The position numbers and the translations under genes are program-made. Of a stretch of DNA of 64,000 nt, positions 1 to 9,900 are shown piece by piece. The DNA is from CAWFFV01 sp963814985. Lineage in GTDB: Bacteria; Chloroflexota; Ktedonobacteria; Ktedonobacterales; Ktedonobacteraceae. The notes below the pieces were generated by a model that was not told the DNA's origin, did no database searches, and saw only the letters and a list, made by a program, of their open reading frames with translations. The stretch covers positions 41,775-105,774 of the forward strand of contig CAWFFV010000051.1 in NCBI GenBank assembly GCA_963814985.1, given 5' to 3'. The stretch's first letter is position 1. Each line of letters opens with the position of its first letter.

Positions 1-112
1 GTTGCCGCACATCAATCACACGTGTACCTGCCTCAATCATGCGTTTAGCATCATCGGTCCCTATCGTGACATAGGGAAAAGCTTCCTCTTCTTGATCTGC
101 ATCATATGTCAT
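1..112 (-). CDS. Rhodanese-like domain protein, N-terminal fragment
   Basis: Only the first 37 codons lie in the window; the gene continues past its left edge. The translation begins MTYDADQEEEAFPYVTIG and reaches a GTRVIDVRQ segment. That matches the first strand of rhodanese-like sulfurtransferase domains, where VIDVR precedes the substrate-binding region. The catalytic Cys loop is outside the window, so activity cannot be judged. The ATG overlaps the TGA of the upstream gene in an ATGA junction, so the two are probably translationally coupled. The family assignment rests on a short stretch and is moderate. Confidence 0.6.
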   Translation of the reverse strand, partial: MTYDADQEEEAFPYVTIGTDDAKRMIEAGTRVIDVRQ

Positions 113-360
113 TTTTTCTGCTCCTCATGGTTGTATTGCTCTAGCCAGAGACGGCCTAGCAAGGTAGGAGTAATAAGATACTCATCTCCAGCAAACGCCA
201 TTGTTAGCAGACCCTGGTCCTCCATCTCGCGGAAGTCGTCAGTAATGAGATAGTAATCGTGCAACATACGTGCTACGTCGCTCTCTGGCAACTGCTTCCA
301 AATTTGCAGGAGACCGAGAACGGCAGCATACTTGGGGCTGCTATCATCAACTGCTCGCAT
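109..360 (-). CDS. Small uncharacterised protein (83 aa), coupled to rhodanese gene
   Basis: An 83-residue, mostly helical protein with no recognised family. It contains the segments LGLLQIWKQLPESDVARML and LLTMAFAGDEYLITPTLLGR. The helix-helix-strand pattern loosely resembles a winged-helix fold, but no DNA-binding motif is convincing. I chose the ATG at 360 because an AGGAG lies seven bases upstream. The in-frame ATG at 387 lacks a Shine-Dalgarno and would add nine residues. The stop overlaps the start of the rhodanese-like gene by four bases, which indicates an operon. Confidence 0.6.
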   Translation of the reverse strand: MRAVDDSSPKYAAVLGLLQIWKQLPESDVARMLHDYYLITDDFREMEDQGLLTMAFAGDEYLITPTLLGRLWLEQYNHEEQKK

Positions 361-387
361 ACGTGCACTCCTGTAGGAGGCAGCCAT

Positions 388-779
388 AAAGGTTGCCTTT
401 GTTCGTTCTCAACTCCGCTAGAGAGCAACCCACTCAGTTCGCCATCTGCCCACAAGCAATATCTCTACGGGAAATTTGATCAACAAACATGGAAATGATG
501 TAACAATTCGCCATTGATCGCTACGACGACCTTCATTGGGACAATTTGTCCCAACACACTATAACAAATCCACCAGGAGAGAGCAAGTGGAAAAAAGCTA
601 TCAACCTCCATTTTATGGTCGTTTGTAGTCTGTGGAGGAGATTGCGGCGTAAACTCTCCACAGGCAACAAAACCACAATAAAAGCGAGCCACCGCAGATG
701 GTGAGAACAACAGTAGACGCAAAGATCAGGGTATGCTATAACGTAAAGAGACCGACGGTAAAGGAGAATATTTACTGCT
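388..779. other. Intergenic region between rhodanese operon and hutI
   Basis: About 390 bases without a supportable gene. It contains a decayed copy of the family A palindromic repeat (listed separately) and, just before hutI, an AAGGAG that probably serves as that gene's ribosome binding site. The 80-residue reading frame on the minus strand is the repeat itself and has no protein-like features. Confidence 0.5.
611..705. repeat. Family A palindromic repeat, decayed copy
   Basis: Lines up along its length with the intact copy at 21154-21250: the same TTTTAT start, the GTCTGTGGAGGA arm, a GATTGCGGCGT centre, the returning arm with ACAAAACC, then GCGAGCCACCGCAG. The two arms have accumulated mismatches and no longer pair perfectly, unlike the other copies in this window. 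Terminal GTAACTACTCAGG ends are not visible. Confidence 0.55.
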
Positions 780-2064
780 ATGAATTCTGATCAATCTCAA
801 TCAAATATCCTGGTCAGCACCGTTATTCGCAATATAGGACAATTAGTCACCATTGCACAACAACCAATTCCGGGCGCGACGGGACCATTACAAATTATAG
901 AACATGCAGCACTGGCTATACAGAACGGCGTCTATCGTCTGGATAGGCCCCGATAACGATACTGAAGCAATCTTTTCACAAGACACGAGCACTCATGACA
1001 TTACTATTGTGGACGCCCAGGGCACAGTTGTGACCCCTGGCTTTGTTGACTCACACACACACCTCGTCTTTGCTGGCAATCGCGCAGAAGAGTTCCACCA
1101 GAGACGTGCAGGTCTGAGCTATGGAGAACTGCTCGCACAGGGACGCGGTATCCTGAGCACGATGCAGGCAACACGTCATGCCAGCACAGATACCTTAATG
1201 GAGTTGGCAAGGACACGTATCAATAAGATGCGTAGCCATGGGACAACGACAGTCGAAGTTAAGACCGGCTACGGACTCGATATGATCACGGAAGAGGCAT
1301 GCCTACGAATCATCAATAATTTAAATGCGATTGAAGAGAATACACCTCACCCATTTAATGAGATGCGCATCATTCCCACGTTTCTTGGAGCACATAGCAT
1401 CCCTCCTGAGTACCAGGGACAACGCGACAAGTATGTGGATCTCGTTGTTGAGGAGATGTTACCCTCCTTCAAAGGTCTGGCACATTTCTGCGACGTATTT
1501 TGCGAGAAAGAGGCATTTACGCAGGAGGAGAGTCGCCGCATCCTGACAAGTGCAAAAGAACTGGGTTACCAGCTAAAAATTCATGCCGATCAATTGAGTC
1601 CTTCCGGTGGTGCCAGCTTAGCCGCAGAACTGGGAGCCACCTCCGCTGATCATCTCGACTATGCCAGTGATGCAGACCTGGATGCCATGTGTGAAGCAGG
1701 TGTGGTGGCAACGCTTTTGCCCGGTTGTTCTTACTCTTTGCGCAGCCCCTACCCATCTGCCCGCCGCTTTATTGATCATGGCCTGCACGTTGCCCTGGCC
1801 ACAGATTTCAATCCCGGCACCTCTTACTGTGAAAATATGCAAACGATGCTTATGCTGGCGATGTCCTCTATGGATATGACTCTCGAAGAGGCATTGACTG
1901 CCGCAACCATAAATGGCGCACGAGCGCTCGCATTACAGGACCAGATCGGGAGTATCGAGATTGGCAAGCAATGTGAGCTTGCTTTCTGGTCGATCAGTGA
2001 CTATCAAGAGATCGGCTATCATTTTGGTACAAATCTGGTGAGTTCTATTTTAGTCCAACGCTAA
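780..2064 (+). CDS. hutI: Imidazolonepropionase HutI, frameshifted near its 5' end
   Basis: Hydrolyses 4-imidazolone-5-propanoate to N-formimino-L-glutamate in histidine degradation. The metal-dependent amidohydrolase motifs are clear: VDSHTHLVFAGNRAEEF (first two His ligands), EVKTGYGLD, LGAHSIPPEY, LKIHADQLSP (third His), SADHLDY and ALATDFNPGTS (metal Asp). The frame from the ATG at 780 encodes the normal N terminus (ILVSTVIRNIGQLVTI ... EHAALAIQNG), then leaves frame around 925-932. The frame that follows supplies IVWIGPDN onward, so one extra base near 930 would explain it. Without correction only a 386-residue product starting at 904 is open, missing the N-terminal beta-sandwich strands. 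hutH lies 10 kb downstream on the same strand. Either a recent inactivating mutation or a sequence error. Confidence 0.85.
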
Positions 2065-2065
2065 A

Positions 2066-2081
2066 TGTTTCACGTGAAACA
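2066..2081. promoter_or_regulatory. parS site (ParB binding)
   Basis: The 16-bp palindrome TGTTTCACGTGAAACA is an exact match to the chromosomal parS consensus bound by ParB/Spo0J. It begins two bases after the hutI stop. Four more sites lie within the next 14 kb. Confidence 0.85.
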
Positions 2082-2095
2082 TTGATGCATCCATT

Positions 2096-2203
2096 TTCCG
2101 GATTTCTCAGCGCCGTAGGCGCTTCGCAAGCCGTTTTGTGTGGGAATTGTCGCCAGTGGAGGAGGTTGCGTCGCAACCTCCTCCACTGGCGACAATTCCC
2201 ACA
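2096..2203. repeat. Family A palindromic repeat, partial, with a 32-bp-arm perfect hairpin
   Basis: The left part (CTCAGCGCCGTAGGCGCTTCGC) is shared with the copies at 21096 and 25074. It is followed by a perfect palindrome: arms 2139-2170 and 2172-2203 around one central T, centred on the GGTTGCGTCGCAACC core common to the family. No GTAACTACTCAGG ends are visible. Lying 75 bases after hutI, it could also act as a transcription-blocking hairpin. Confidence 0.75.
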
Positions 2204-2324
2204 ATTGATATATTAGCCAGGTATGAAAAGAAACTGTTGCAACATCGCTTGATGGGTCAATGCAAACCAACAAAAGCTGATCGTAATGATCCCAACAACT
2301 GCAATAAGCAATGCAAATGTGGTT

Positions 2325-3500
2325 CTATTTCTTGTTGGTAACTCCGCAGAGTTTGACAATAAAATATACTACAAAAAACGTGCCCCCGATTTTCTGTAAC
2401 TCATCGATATGGAATACTGATCCGAAGAACAGTGCCCCAACGCCTGCAATAATAGCTACTCCCTGGAATGCCAGGTACTTTTTGTCATATCTTCGTTCAT
2501 GCCATCGACTTGATAAGATTAACAGGCCTGTGTAGCCAACCAGACTTCCAAGGAACAAAGCCCCAAATTCAAAGACGGCAAGAGCAGGGAGAAGTGCACC
2601 AACCAGACGAAGCCCAATAAAAAGTGCAAGTATCTCAAATGCAGCCACGGTCGCTCTTCTCACCGTGATCTCATCCCGAAATCCCAAACCGTAAGGGGTG
2701 AGCAGAATGCGGAAGCTCAGTGCTGACAGGAGTGCTCCGACAGCGATAAAGCCAATGAAAGAACTTCCGAAGAGGAGAGCGGCCAGTGTCCATACGAGGA
2801 ACAATATGCTTGAGAAACGAAATCCACTGGCAAGATACCGGTGACGATGGGCGCTAAATCCAAGTGCTCCCACAAAAAGAAGACACCCTGAAAGTCCAAT
2901 ATATTGATGCATCGGTTCTGCTAATAACCATCCCCAGATGCCACATCCCAAACTTGCAGCATAGAAAACACCCTCATACACAACAACAGGGACATTTTTT
3001 AGTAACCGTAGTAATTTCTCTACAGAACGCTTGAACAGATAGGCAACGGCCCCCACAGTTGCGATAATACCAAGTACCAGTATGATTCTCACAAAATCGA
3101 TTGCACCGGCAAATTGCTGGAGTGGTGTCAACTGTTGTGGAGTTGGATCTGGCGTTGCCATGATCTCATTAAGAGTAAGTGTGTGTCCTGTTGCTCTGGA
3201 CGCTTTTGCAAGATAATATGCTATTGACTTTTCCGCTTGATCATGGGTTATTATACCTTGTTGTTCAAGTTCCTGTATCGTTATAATGGCATGTTTTATC
3301 GTGACCGGATCTGGAGCGCTGTCGTTGCTTTGAGCAAAAGCAACAGGTGTCATCAGTATGAACAGCATACTGATCATACTGAACATCATCGCCAGTCTTC
3401 GTATCCTTACTTGACGGAGAGACTGAAAAATAATACTGCTAGCATACCTGTCATTTGTACTCGTAAATTTTTGGTTTACTGCGAAGAACTGTAATAGCAT
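2325..3500 (-). CDS. Uncharacterised multi-pass membrane protein (391 aa)
   Basis: Not a family I recognise. An N-terminal hydrophobic segment (MFSMISMLFILMTPVAFA, about residues 42-59) ends in an AFA-Q site that looks like a signal peptidase cleavage site. An extracytoplasmic stretch of about 85 residues follows. Nine or so hydrophobic segments run from residue 130 to the end, several rich in Gly and Ala (FIGFIAVGALLSALSF, LFLGSLVGYTGLLIL). The start at 3500 is chosen because GGGAGGA lies eight bases upstream; the longer frame to 3554 would overlap the divergent promoter. It is divergent from the phosphatidyltransferase gene. Role unknown. Confidence 0.65.
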   Translation of the reverse strand: MLLQFFAVNQKFTSTNDRYASSIIFQSLRQVRIRRLAMMFSMISMLFILMTPVAFAQSNDSAPDPVTIKHAIITIQELEQQGIITHDQAEKSIAYYLAKASRATGHTLTLNEIMATPDPTPQQLTPLQQFAGAIDFVRIILVLGIIATVGAVAYLFKRSVEKLLRLLKNVPVVVYEGVFYAASLGCGIWGWLLAEPMHQYIGLSGCLLFVGALGFSAHRHRYLASGFRFSSILFLVWTLAALLFGSSFIGFIAVGALLSALSFRILLTPYGLGFRDEITVRRATVAAFEILALFIGLRLVGALLPALAVFEFGALFLGSLVGYTGLLILSSRWHERRYDKKYLAFQGVAIIAGVGALFFGSVFHIDELQKIGGTFFVVYFIVKLCGVTNKK

Positions 3501-3559
3501 GATCTTCCTCCCTCTCTCAGAGCCTATCATAGCGTTTTCTATAGGAAAGGACATCTTCT

Positions 3560-4459
3560 ATGCCAGAAAGTGCCACCAACCAGAATCAGTTCGTTGTAGA
3601 TCTGCTTACCACATTACGTAGAGAGCGCTTTAGCATTCATGGTTGGTGGCGCTTTCTGGGGCGATCCTGGGAAATGTCCTGTGCTACGGCAAATGCCAAC
3701 CCTATACTAAAACGCTCCTGGTTATATACCACATTACTTATGAGTATGCTCACAACAGGCATACTCGTTGCTACAGTCAGCATTGAGGGAGTGAACACGG
3801 CCTTGCGTCTCCTGCCGGGTCTCGTATTGTGTGTCGCATGGCAACAGAGTGATCTCTTCTGGCACCTGGGCCTTAATCGTCAGACTCAGACAGGGGAACT
3901 TTTGCAAAAGGTGGGGCTGGCTAATATTCTGACTGGATTGCGCGGATTATGCGCCTCATTTCTCCTGGCAAGACTGGTTAGCAGTCTCCCTACACCAACC
4001 TGGCTGGCATTCTCCGTCTTTCTGTCAGGAGTTGTCACCGACATTCTTGATGGATGGGTGGCAAGATTTACCAGGACACAAAGCAAGCTAGGACAAATCG
4101 CCGATAGCGAGGCCGATTTTTGCCTGTACCTGGCCATCGCTATCATCCTCATCCAGAATGCTCTGCTCCCACTCTGGTTAGGGATCGTGATGATCTTACG
4201 CTTTGTTGTACCCTTGCTGGCAGCATTGGGCAGTTATTTCCTCTTTGCCCATCCTATCCGTTTCGGCTCAACAATCTGGGGCAAATATGCCGGTCTGGCA
4301 CAATGTCTCTACTTTCTGCTATTGCTGGCTCCCCCACAGTTCAGCGCCATCACACGAATCGCTAACCTTCCATTGCTCATCACCACAATTGTGCTTTTGG
4401 TTGTGGCACCAGTGGCTCAGATGGTGGTTAATGTACCAGGAGGAAGGGGGAGGGTATGA
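3560..4459 (+). CDS. CDP-alcohol phosphatidyltransferase family protein
   Basis: Integral membrane enzyme of the family that joins a CDP-activated lipid to an alcohol such as glycerol phosphate or inositol phosphate. The diagnostic motif D-G-x2-A-R-x8-G-x3-D-x3-D is complete: DGWVAR, then G and the two Asp of GQIADSEAD (about residues 175-197). Hydrophobic segments flank it on both sides. The length of 299 residues exceeds a typical PgsA (about 180-200) because of an N-terminal extension of about 100 residues with two more predicted membrane segments. An AGGA precedes the ATG by eight bases. The alcohol substrate cannot be told from sequence. It ends just before a family B palindrome that separates it from the convergent TIR-WD40 gene. 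Confidence 0.8.
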   Translation: MPESATNQNQFVVDLLTTLRRERFSIHGWWRFLGRSWEMSCATANANPILKRSWLYTTLLMSMLTTGILVATVSIEGVNTALRLLPGLVLCVAWQQSDLFWHLGLNRQTQTGELLQKVGLANILTGLRGLCASFLLARLVSSLPTPTWLAFSVFLSGVVTDILDGWVARFTRTQSKLGQIADSEADFCLYLAIAIILIQNALLPLWLGIVMILRFVVPLLAALGSYFLFAHPIRFGSTIWGKYAGLAQCLYFLLLLAPPQFSAITRIANLPLLITTIVLLVVAPVAQMVVNVPGGRGRV

Positions 4460-4464
4460 TTCAA

Positions 4465-4536
4465 GGGTAGGTGCGCGGTTTACAAGCCCGTAATGCCGTT
4501 TTCGCGAACATGGGCTTGTAAACCGCGCACCTACCC
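4465..4536. repeat. Family B palindrome, copy 1
   Basis: Perfect 25-bp arms (4465-4489 and 4512-4536) around a 22-base spacer, with core GCGGTTTACAAGCCC. It lies between convergent genes and contains the TAG stop of the TIR-WD40 gene, so it could act as a bidirectional terminator. Three other copies occur in this window. Confidence 0.85.
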
Positions 4537-5898
4537 TTTTATTCCCCACACCTTGATCGTCTTATCCGCACTCCCACTGATCAGGGTCTGTCCATCCCCG
4601 CTTATCGCTACACTCGTAATACAATCTGTATGACCTGTGAGAGTACGCTGTTCTTTCCCTGTCAACACATTCCATACTTTGATCGTCTTATCATCGCTCC
4701 CGCTAATTAGGATCTGTCCGTCTGCGCTGAACGCCACACTCATAACAGCACCTGTATGGCCTGTAAACGTACGCTGTTCTTTCCCTGTCGACACGTTCCA
4801 TACTTTGATCGTCTTATCCCAACTTCCACTGATCAGGGTCTGTCCATCTCCGCTTAGCGCTATACTCGTAACAGGATCTGTATGGCCTGTGAGCGTACAC
4901 AACTTTTTCCCTGTCAACAGGTTCCATACCTTAATTGTATTATCCCAGCTTCCGCTGATCAGGGTCTGTCCATCTCCGCTTATCGCTACACTTGTAATAT
5001 AATCTGTATGACCTGTGAGAGTACGCAATTCTTTGCCAGTAGACAAATTCCATACTTTGATCGTCTTATCCTGGCTTCCACTAAACAGAGTTTGTCCATC
5101 TGGACTGATTGCTACACTATTAACCCCACTTGTATGACCAGCGAGGGTACGCAGTTCTTCGCCAGTAGACAGGTTCCACACCTTGATCGTCTTATCAAAG
5201 CTTCCGCTAACCATAATCTGCCCATCTTCACTGAGTGCCACACTCGTAACCCAATCTGTATGGCCTGTGAGAATATGCTGTTCTTTCCCTGTCGGCACAT
5301 TCCATACCTTGATCATATCATCCTCGCCTCCACTGACCAGGGTCCGTCCATCTCCACTAAGCATTACACTCACAACAGGAGCAGCATGGCCTGTCAAGGT
5401 GCGAAGCAGTGCCAGTTTCTCGACTGTGCGTGGTGATATGAAATGAGCAGTCAATTGCTCAACCACTTTGTGGATTCCGAGGGTGACATTATATAATCCT
5501 TTATCCAGGGTATGCCAACAATCTGGATCTGTAACGGGCTTTCCATCTGTTGGAAGAGCCTGCAACTCCCCAAGCGGCTCTCCATGCCAGAACGCAGGAC
5601 GAAGAATGATAGGGATGACCTTTGCCTCACCTCGCTTATGTCGCTCCAATGCCCGCTTCATCTCTATGCCATAGCAGTAATCGGAATTCATAAAGTCTGG
5701 ACTCACGAGCAGGAGAATGATCTGGGCAGAGTCAAGATGCTCCTTGATCTCATCTTCCCAGGCTGTTCCTGCGCTAATTTCGCGATCATACCATATTTCA
5801 ATGAGACCCTGTCGTTGTAATGGTCTCAGATGGGTCTTGAGCTTGTCCAGAAGCGCTTCGTCTTCTCTGGCATAACAGAAGAAGATCTTTATAGGCAT
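4531..5898 (-). CDS. TIR domain protein with seven WD40 repeats
   Basis: A 455-residue two-part protein. Residues 1 to about 150 form a bacterial TIR-type domain: KIFFCYAREDEALLDKL at the start, DREISAGTAWEDEI, then IILLLVSPDFMNSDYC. About residues 165-455 hold seven near-identical WD40 repeats (pattern LTGH..-VTSVA.S.DGQ.L.SGS.DKTIKVW), enough for one closed propeller. Bacterial TIR domains are often NAD-consuming or signalling modules and WD40 propellers bind partners; a sensor or scaffold role in defence or stress is inference. An AGGA precedes the ATG by nine bases. The stop lies inside a family B palindrome. The repeats are so alike that recent internal expansion is likely. A TIR-only paralogue follows at 6310. 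Confidence 0.9.
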   Translation of the reverse strand: MPIKIFFCYAREDEALLDKLKTHLRPLQRQGLIEIWYDREISAGTAWEDEIKEHLDSAQIILLLVSPDFMNSDYCYGIEMKRALERHKRGEAKVIPIILRPAFWHGEPLGELQALPTDGKPVTDPDCWHTLDKGLYNVTLGIHKVVEQLTAHFISPRTVEKLALLRTLTGHAAPVVSVMLSGDGRTLVSGGEDDMIKVWNVPTGKEQHILTGHTDWVTSVALSEDGQIMVSGSFDKTIKVWNLSTGEELRTLAGHTSGVNSVAISPDGQTLFSGSQDKTIKVWNLSTGKELRTLTGHTDYITSVAISGDGQTLISGSWDNTIKVWNLLTGKKLCTLTGHTDPVTSIALSGDGQTLISGSWDKTIKVWNVSTGKEQRTFTGHTGAVMSVAFSADGQILISGSDDKTIKVWNVLTGKEQRTLTGHTDCITSVAISGDGQTLISGSADKTIKVWGIKG

Positions 5899-5975
5899 AG
5901 ATATCTATCCTGCTCTGTATTTCCGATTGATGGATAGGGAACGAGTCGTGATCGAATTGCAGGTATTATAGATTT

Positions 5976-6009
5976 ATTCAGCTCTGCTGACAAGTAGGGC
6001 TTATCTCAG
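5976..6009 (-). promoter_or_regulatory. Shared upstream box, copy 1 (before TIR-WD40)
   Basis: This 34-base segment starts ATTCAGCTCTGCTGAC and ends ATCTCAG. It lies 78-111 bases upstream of the TIR-WD40 start. An identical copy precedes the TIR-only gene (6851-6884) and a copy with 26 of 34 bases conserved precedes the kinase-FtsK gene (11519-11552). Being upstream of three co-directional genes, it may be a promoter or operator. I see no clear -35/-10 pair within it. Confidence 0.45.
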
Positions 6010-6048
6010 GGTATCCGTTAAATTTTGGCCTTGGGGGAGAGGACCAAG

Positions 6049-6120
6049 GGGTAGGGGCGCGGTTTACAAGCCCGTAATATCGTTTTTGCAAACACGGGCT
6101 TGTAAACCGCGCCCCTACCC
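6049..6120. repeat. Family B palindrome, copy 2
   Basis: Perfect 27-bp arms (6049-6075 and 6094-6120) with an 18-base spacer. The segment from the shared box through this palindrome (5976-6118) is repeated almost unchanged at 6851-6993. Confidence 0.85.
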
Positions 6121-6225
6121 TTTGGATCAGCGCTTGAGAAAACTATTTCTTCATCTCTTTACCAAAAAGTGATGTTGTCCCCCTACCGGTGTCAGGGGAT
6201 TTTCAAATTCAATCATCACACCCAA

Positions 6226-6241
6226 TGTTTCACGTGAAACG
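6226..6241. promoter_or_regulatory. parS site
   Basis: TGTTTCACGTGAAACG, one base from the perfect palindrome, with the 14-bp core intact. The downstream flank TTGGGTGATCTTGC is shared with the parS at 6999, and the upstream flank GATTTTCAA.TTC is shared with the parS at 11617. These shared flanks suggest the sites were copied with surrounding DNA. Confidence 0.8.
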
Positions 6242-6309
6242 TTGGGTGATCTTGCCAAACTGAAGCTTACAAATCAAACCAGTCTATCGGCGGTGCGTGG
6301 TGATATGAG

Positions 6310-6771
6310 CTAAGAAGTCAATTGCTCAACCACTTTGTGAATTCCGAGAGTTACATCTTGTAATGCAGTATCCAGGTCGTGCCAATCAGCGCTGGTAACG
6401 GGCCTCCCATCAGTCGGAAGAGTTGGAAGAGCTTGCAACTCTCCAGGAGGTCCTCCATGCCAGAACACAGGGCGAAGGAGGACGGAGATGACCTTTGCCT
6501 CGTCTCGCTTATGCCGCTCCAATGCCCGCTTCATCTCTATGCCATAGCAGTAATCGGATTTTATAAAATCCGGGCTAATAAGCAGGAGAATGATTTGGGC
6601 GGAGTCAAGGCGCCGCGTAATCTCCTGTCCCCATTCCGTTCCTGCGCTAATCTCGTGATCATGCCAGATCTCAATGAGACCCTGCCGTTGCAATGGCCCC
6701 AGATGGGCCTTGAGCTTGTTCAGAAGAGCATTGTCTTCTCTCGCATAACAGAAGAAGATCTTTATGGGCAT
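6310..6771 (-). CDS. TIR domain protein, truncated paralogue lacking WD40
   Basis: 153 residues, closely similar along its whole length to the TIR half of the 4531-5898 protein (KIFFCYAREDNALLNKLKAH, HEISAGTEWGQEI, IILLLISPDFIKSDYC, LGIHKVVEQL). It stops right after the TIR domain. Beyond the TAG the DNA still encodes a recognisable ISPRTA remnant in the same frame before another stop. This indicates that an ancestral TIR-WD40 gene lost its propeller rather than that a short gene was always short. The upstream box, palindrome B and parS occur in the same order as for the longer copy. A stand-alone TIR domain may still be functional. Confidence 0.85.
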   Translation of the reverse strand: MPIKIFFCYAREDNALLNKLKAHLGPLQRQGLIEIWHDHEISAGTEWGQEITRRLDSAQIILLLISPDFIKSDYCYGIEMKRALERHKRDEAKVISVLLRPVFWHGGPPGELQALPTLPTDGRPVTSADWHDLDTALQDVTLGIHKVVEQLTS

Positions 6772-6850
6772 AGGTATCTATCCTTGCACTATATTTTCGG
6801 CTAATGGATTGAGAACATGTAGTGATCGAATTGCTGTTATTATAAGATTC

Positions 6851-6884
6851 ATTCAGCTCTGCTGACAAGTAGGGCTTATCTCAG
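6851..6884 (-). promoter_or_regulatory. Shared upstream box, copy 2 (before TIR-only gene)
   Basis: Identical over 34 bases to 5976-6009 and at the same distance (80-113 bases) from the TIR start codon. Part of the duplicated segment, so identity here is weaker evidence for function than the diverged third copy at 11519. Confidence 0.4.
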
Positions 6885-6925
6885 GGTATCCGTTAAATTT
6901 TGGCCTTGGGGGAGAGGACCAAGGG

Positions 6926-6993
6926 GTAGGGGCGCGGTTTACAAGCCCGTAATATCGTTTTTGCAAACACGGGCTTGTAAACCGCGCCCCTAC
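6926..6993. repeat. Family B palindrome, copy 3
   Basis: Perfect 25-bp arms (6926-6950 and 6969-6993). It overlaps the last codon and TAG stop (6990-6992) of the kinase-FtsK gene and lies six bases from a parS site. Confidence 0.85.
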
Positions 6994-9900
6994 GGCGATG
7001 TTTCACGTGAAACATTGGGTGATCTTGCTAACAAGGAATTATCCTGGCTCTTTTTGCGAAGATGATCTACGATCTGTGTTAACCACTCGTCGGACGGTTG
7101 TTCATAGGGAATAAATTTTTCAGGGGTGCCCATTCCTTCTTTGAAGAGGAAGGCACGATATGGACCAAGCTTGTTTGCCTCTGTGGAATTTATGAGAGTT
7201 ATAGAATCGTTCTCAGACATCTGAAATGCTACGCGCAACTCGAACTCGTCGAGCATACTCTGTTCCAGAGAACGATTGAAATTGTTGAGCATATCACACC
7301 AGATCAGGGTGTGTATGCCCTGCTCCGGGCCATCGCGTAAGATGGTAGAAAACTGTCTGATCAGGCTGGAGTCTTCTGGACGTAAGGCGCGAATACGGTG
7401 TAGCCCGTAGATAAGCAGGTAGATCGGTGATTTCTGCTCTGTCTCTGTCCGATTCTCGATTTCATCGCAGATCTCTGTGAGCAACGCAGAAGGAGTACGC
7501 CGATTGGCGATCTTGACCGTATGAGGGATCTCCTTCTCCCGTTGTCGCAAACGATCTACATAGGGAGTATCCGACCTCCCATCTATGATGTAGAAGCGAG
7601 CAGCATCAGGACTATGCTGTGCAGCTAACGTAAATAGCGCGATCGAGAGCAATCCCGAGGCAACATTCTCGTCCTGACCAATAATGAGAAGATTGCCACC
7701 ACGGCGTGGACGTAACTGAAGATTTGTCGCATCCTTAAGCGAAATGGGATCACCAAGCCAGATGGTAGCAAACTGCTGAACAGGCCAGACAGGTGCATCC
7801 AGGAGAGCATTAAGCATTTGATTCTCGTTCACATCCACATTCTTACTGCCATCAAAAATGTGCTGGACGCGCTCCGGGACATAATTGTGGCTAAGTGCCA
7901 ACTGCCGAATAGCGTCGAGATACACAGATAGCTCTTCGTCTGACAGCAAGAAAGTTTGAAAACGACTATTTCCCGCCTCTGCTCCACTATCAGCGTTGTA
8001 GATCGCCTCTCCCGGACGAAACTGGAAAAGGAGATTGGATGAAGCATTATCCTCTCCCAGGATCAAACGAGAATCAGCTTTCTCGTTTTTCATAGCAATA
8101 CGCACAGTCATCTGGCTCATGGTAGACCTATCAAGAATGGTAGACTTATCAGGCATGCCAGGCAAGGATAAACCTGCCAGTGTTTGAGAGGCAAGCACAA
8201 TATGAATACCAAAGCCACGACCCGTCCGTACAAAGCGATCCAGATGTTTCGTAGCTTCCTCAGCAATATCATCCAGTTGCATAAACAACTCCTGGAATTC
8301 ATCTATGATCAGGAGAATGCGAGGCATACGCGTTCGGGGTTGGGCTCTGCGGAACTGTGTAATATCCTGTACACGCGCTCTGCTAAAAAGCTGTTTCCGT
8401 TGCTCCAGCTCTGTCGCCAGTCCCTCCAGGACACTCAGCCCAAATTCTCGCTCGCTCTGAATCGCTACGACACGCGCATGAGGTAACTTGTAATGGGCAT
8501 ATGGCGTGAAGCCTACAGTCTTAAAATCGAGCAGATAGAACTCTAACTCATTGGGGCTGTAGATGAGAGAAAGGCCCACGATGAGGACATGCAGAAGATT
8601 TGTTTTACCAGACCCCGTTGTCCCAACGATCAGTACATGATGAGCAGTGCCTCTTCCCAGGCGCAGATACTGATATTTAGTGGCACCCATACGTCCCAGG
8701 GGAACAGTAATCTCCTCACCCATATTCTGATCCCTTGCCCACCAACGGTATTCTGGGATAATTTGTCGCTCTATAGCCCATCTAAATGGAATCTCCACTC
8801 GTTGATGAGCTTCCAATGCCTTCTTGCCAATGCGTTCCAGTAGTTGACCGAAAATTTCTGGTCGAGGGAGCATATCAAGCCGAAGCTTGCAGGTCCCAAT
8901 ATCTTTATGTTGCCAGGTAAAATTCTGACCATCCCAGGCGATAACTTTAGTAACGCGCTCCAATTCGGCTATTTTGAAGCCAGAAGGAAGCGCCTGCTCT
9001 GTATCGACAGTCATTAATACAGAAACTCCACAACGGGGACCTGCGGCGGCTATATGCGTGAGCTGGCTTGCGGCCTCCTGACTGAAGTTGGCCGGAAAAC
9101 CCACAACAACCAGAATGCGATAAGGCTCCGCTATTTCGCCTGCGACCCTATTGTACTCATCAATTGTGTGATATTGATTACGCAAATATTGCTGAATAAC
9201 ATGCCCCATGTGATCAGAGAGTTCTACCAATTGTTGGGCGATATGCTCCTTCTTAGTCCATACTTTGCCACTAATAAGTTGCTCGTCGTAATCGGCCAGT
9301 TGTAAAAACGTGGCAACATTCTTTCCCAGTCCGGCTGGATCAATCAATGTAAAACGCAGTTTACCAGGTGGTTGGGCAATGAGAAGACGCAACATTAGCG
9401 ATTGGAGCGCCTGTACAGCACTCTCTTTTACTGCTCCAGGTGCTTTGAAAAGAATATTGTCCTCACCGGGACAGATAGTGAGTGCAGGAATGACAGGAAA
9501 ATTTGCAGCTTCTGCTATGACCCCAAGCCGCGCAAGTGATATTGACGATTGGCTACCTGGTTGCCATCGTGACCACCGGGGATCATCCCATTCAGCCACA
9601 AGCAAACCATCCTCTTGCGCAAAACGGGTGAGTATTGAGGGGAATCGGGATAGTGATGCCTGTAAATTCTGCTCTATCTGCTCATGTGCTTGTATAGATC
9701 GGGTCTGATGTTCAGCGAACCTGACAAGTCGTGTGTTTTGTAATACCTCGCTCTGTTTTGTATGTATGGCTTCGACGGCAGAACTCGCCTGCATAAGTAG
9801 TGTATAGTAAGTATTAATTGACCGGGTCGTAGCAATATAATCACGCCCCCAGAGGATACCTAGTATGAGAAAGAGGAGTAAAATGACCACTATAAAGTCG

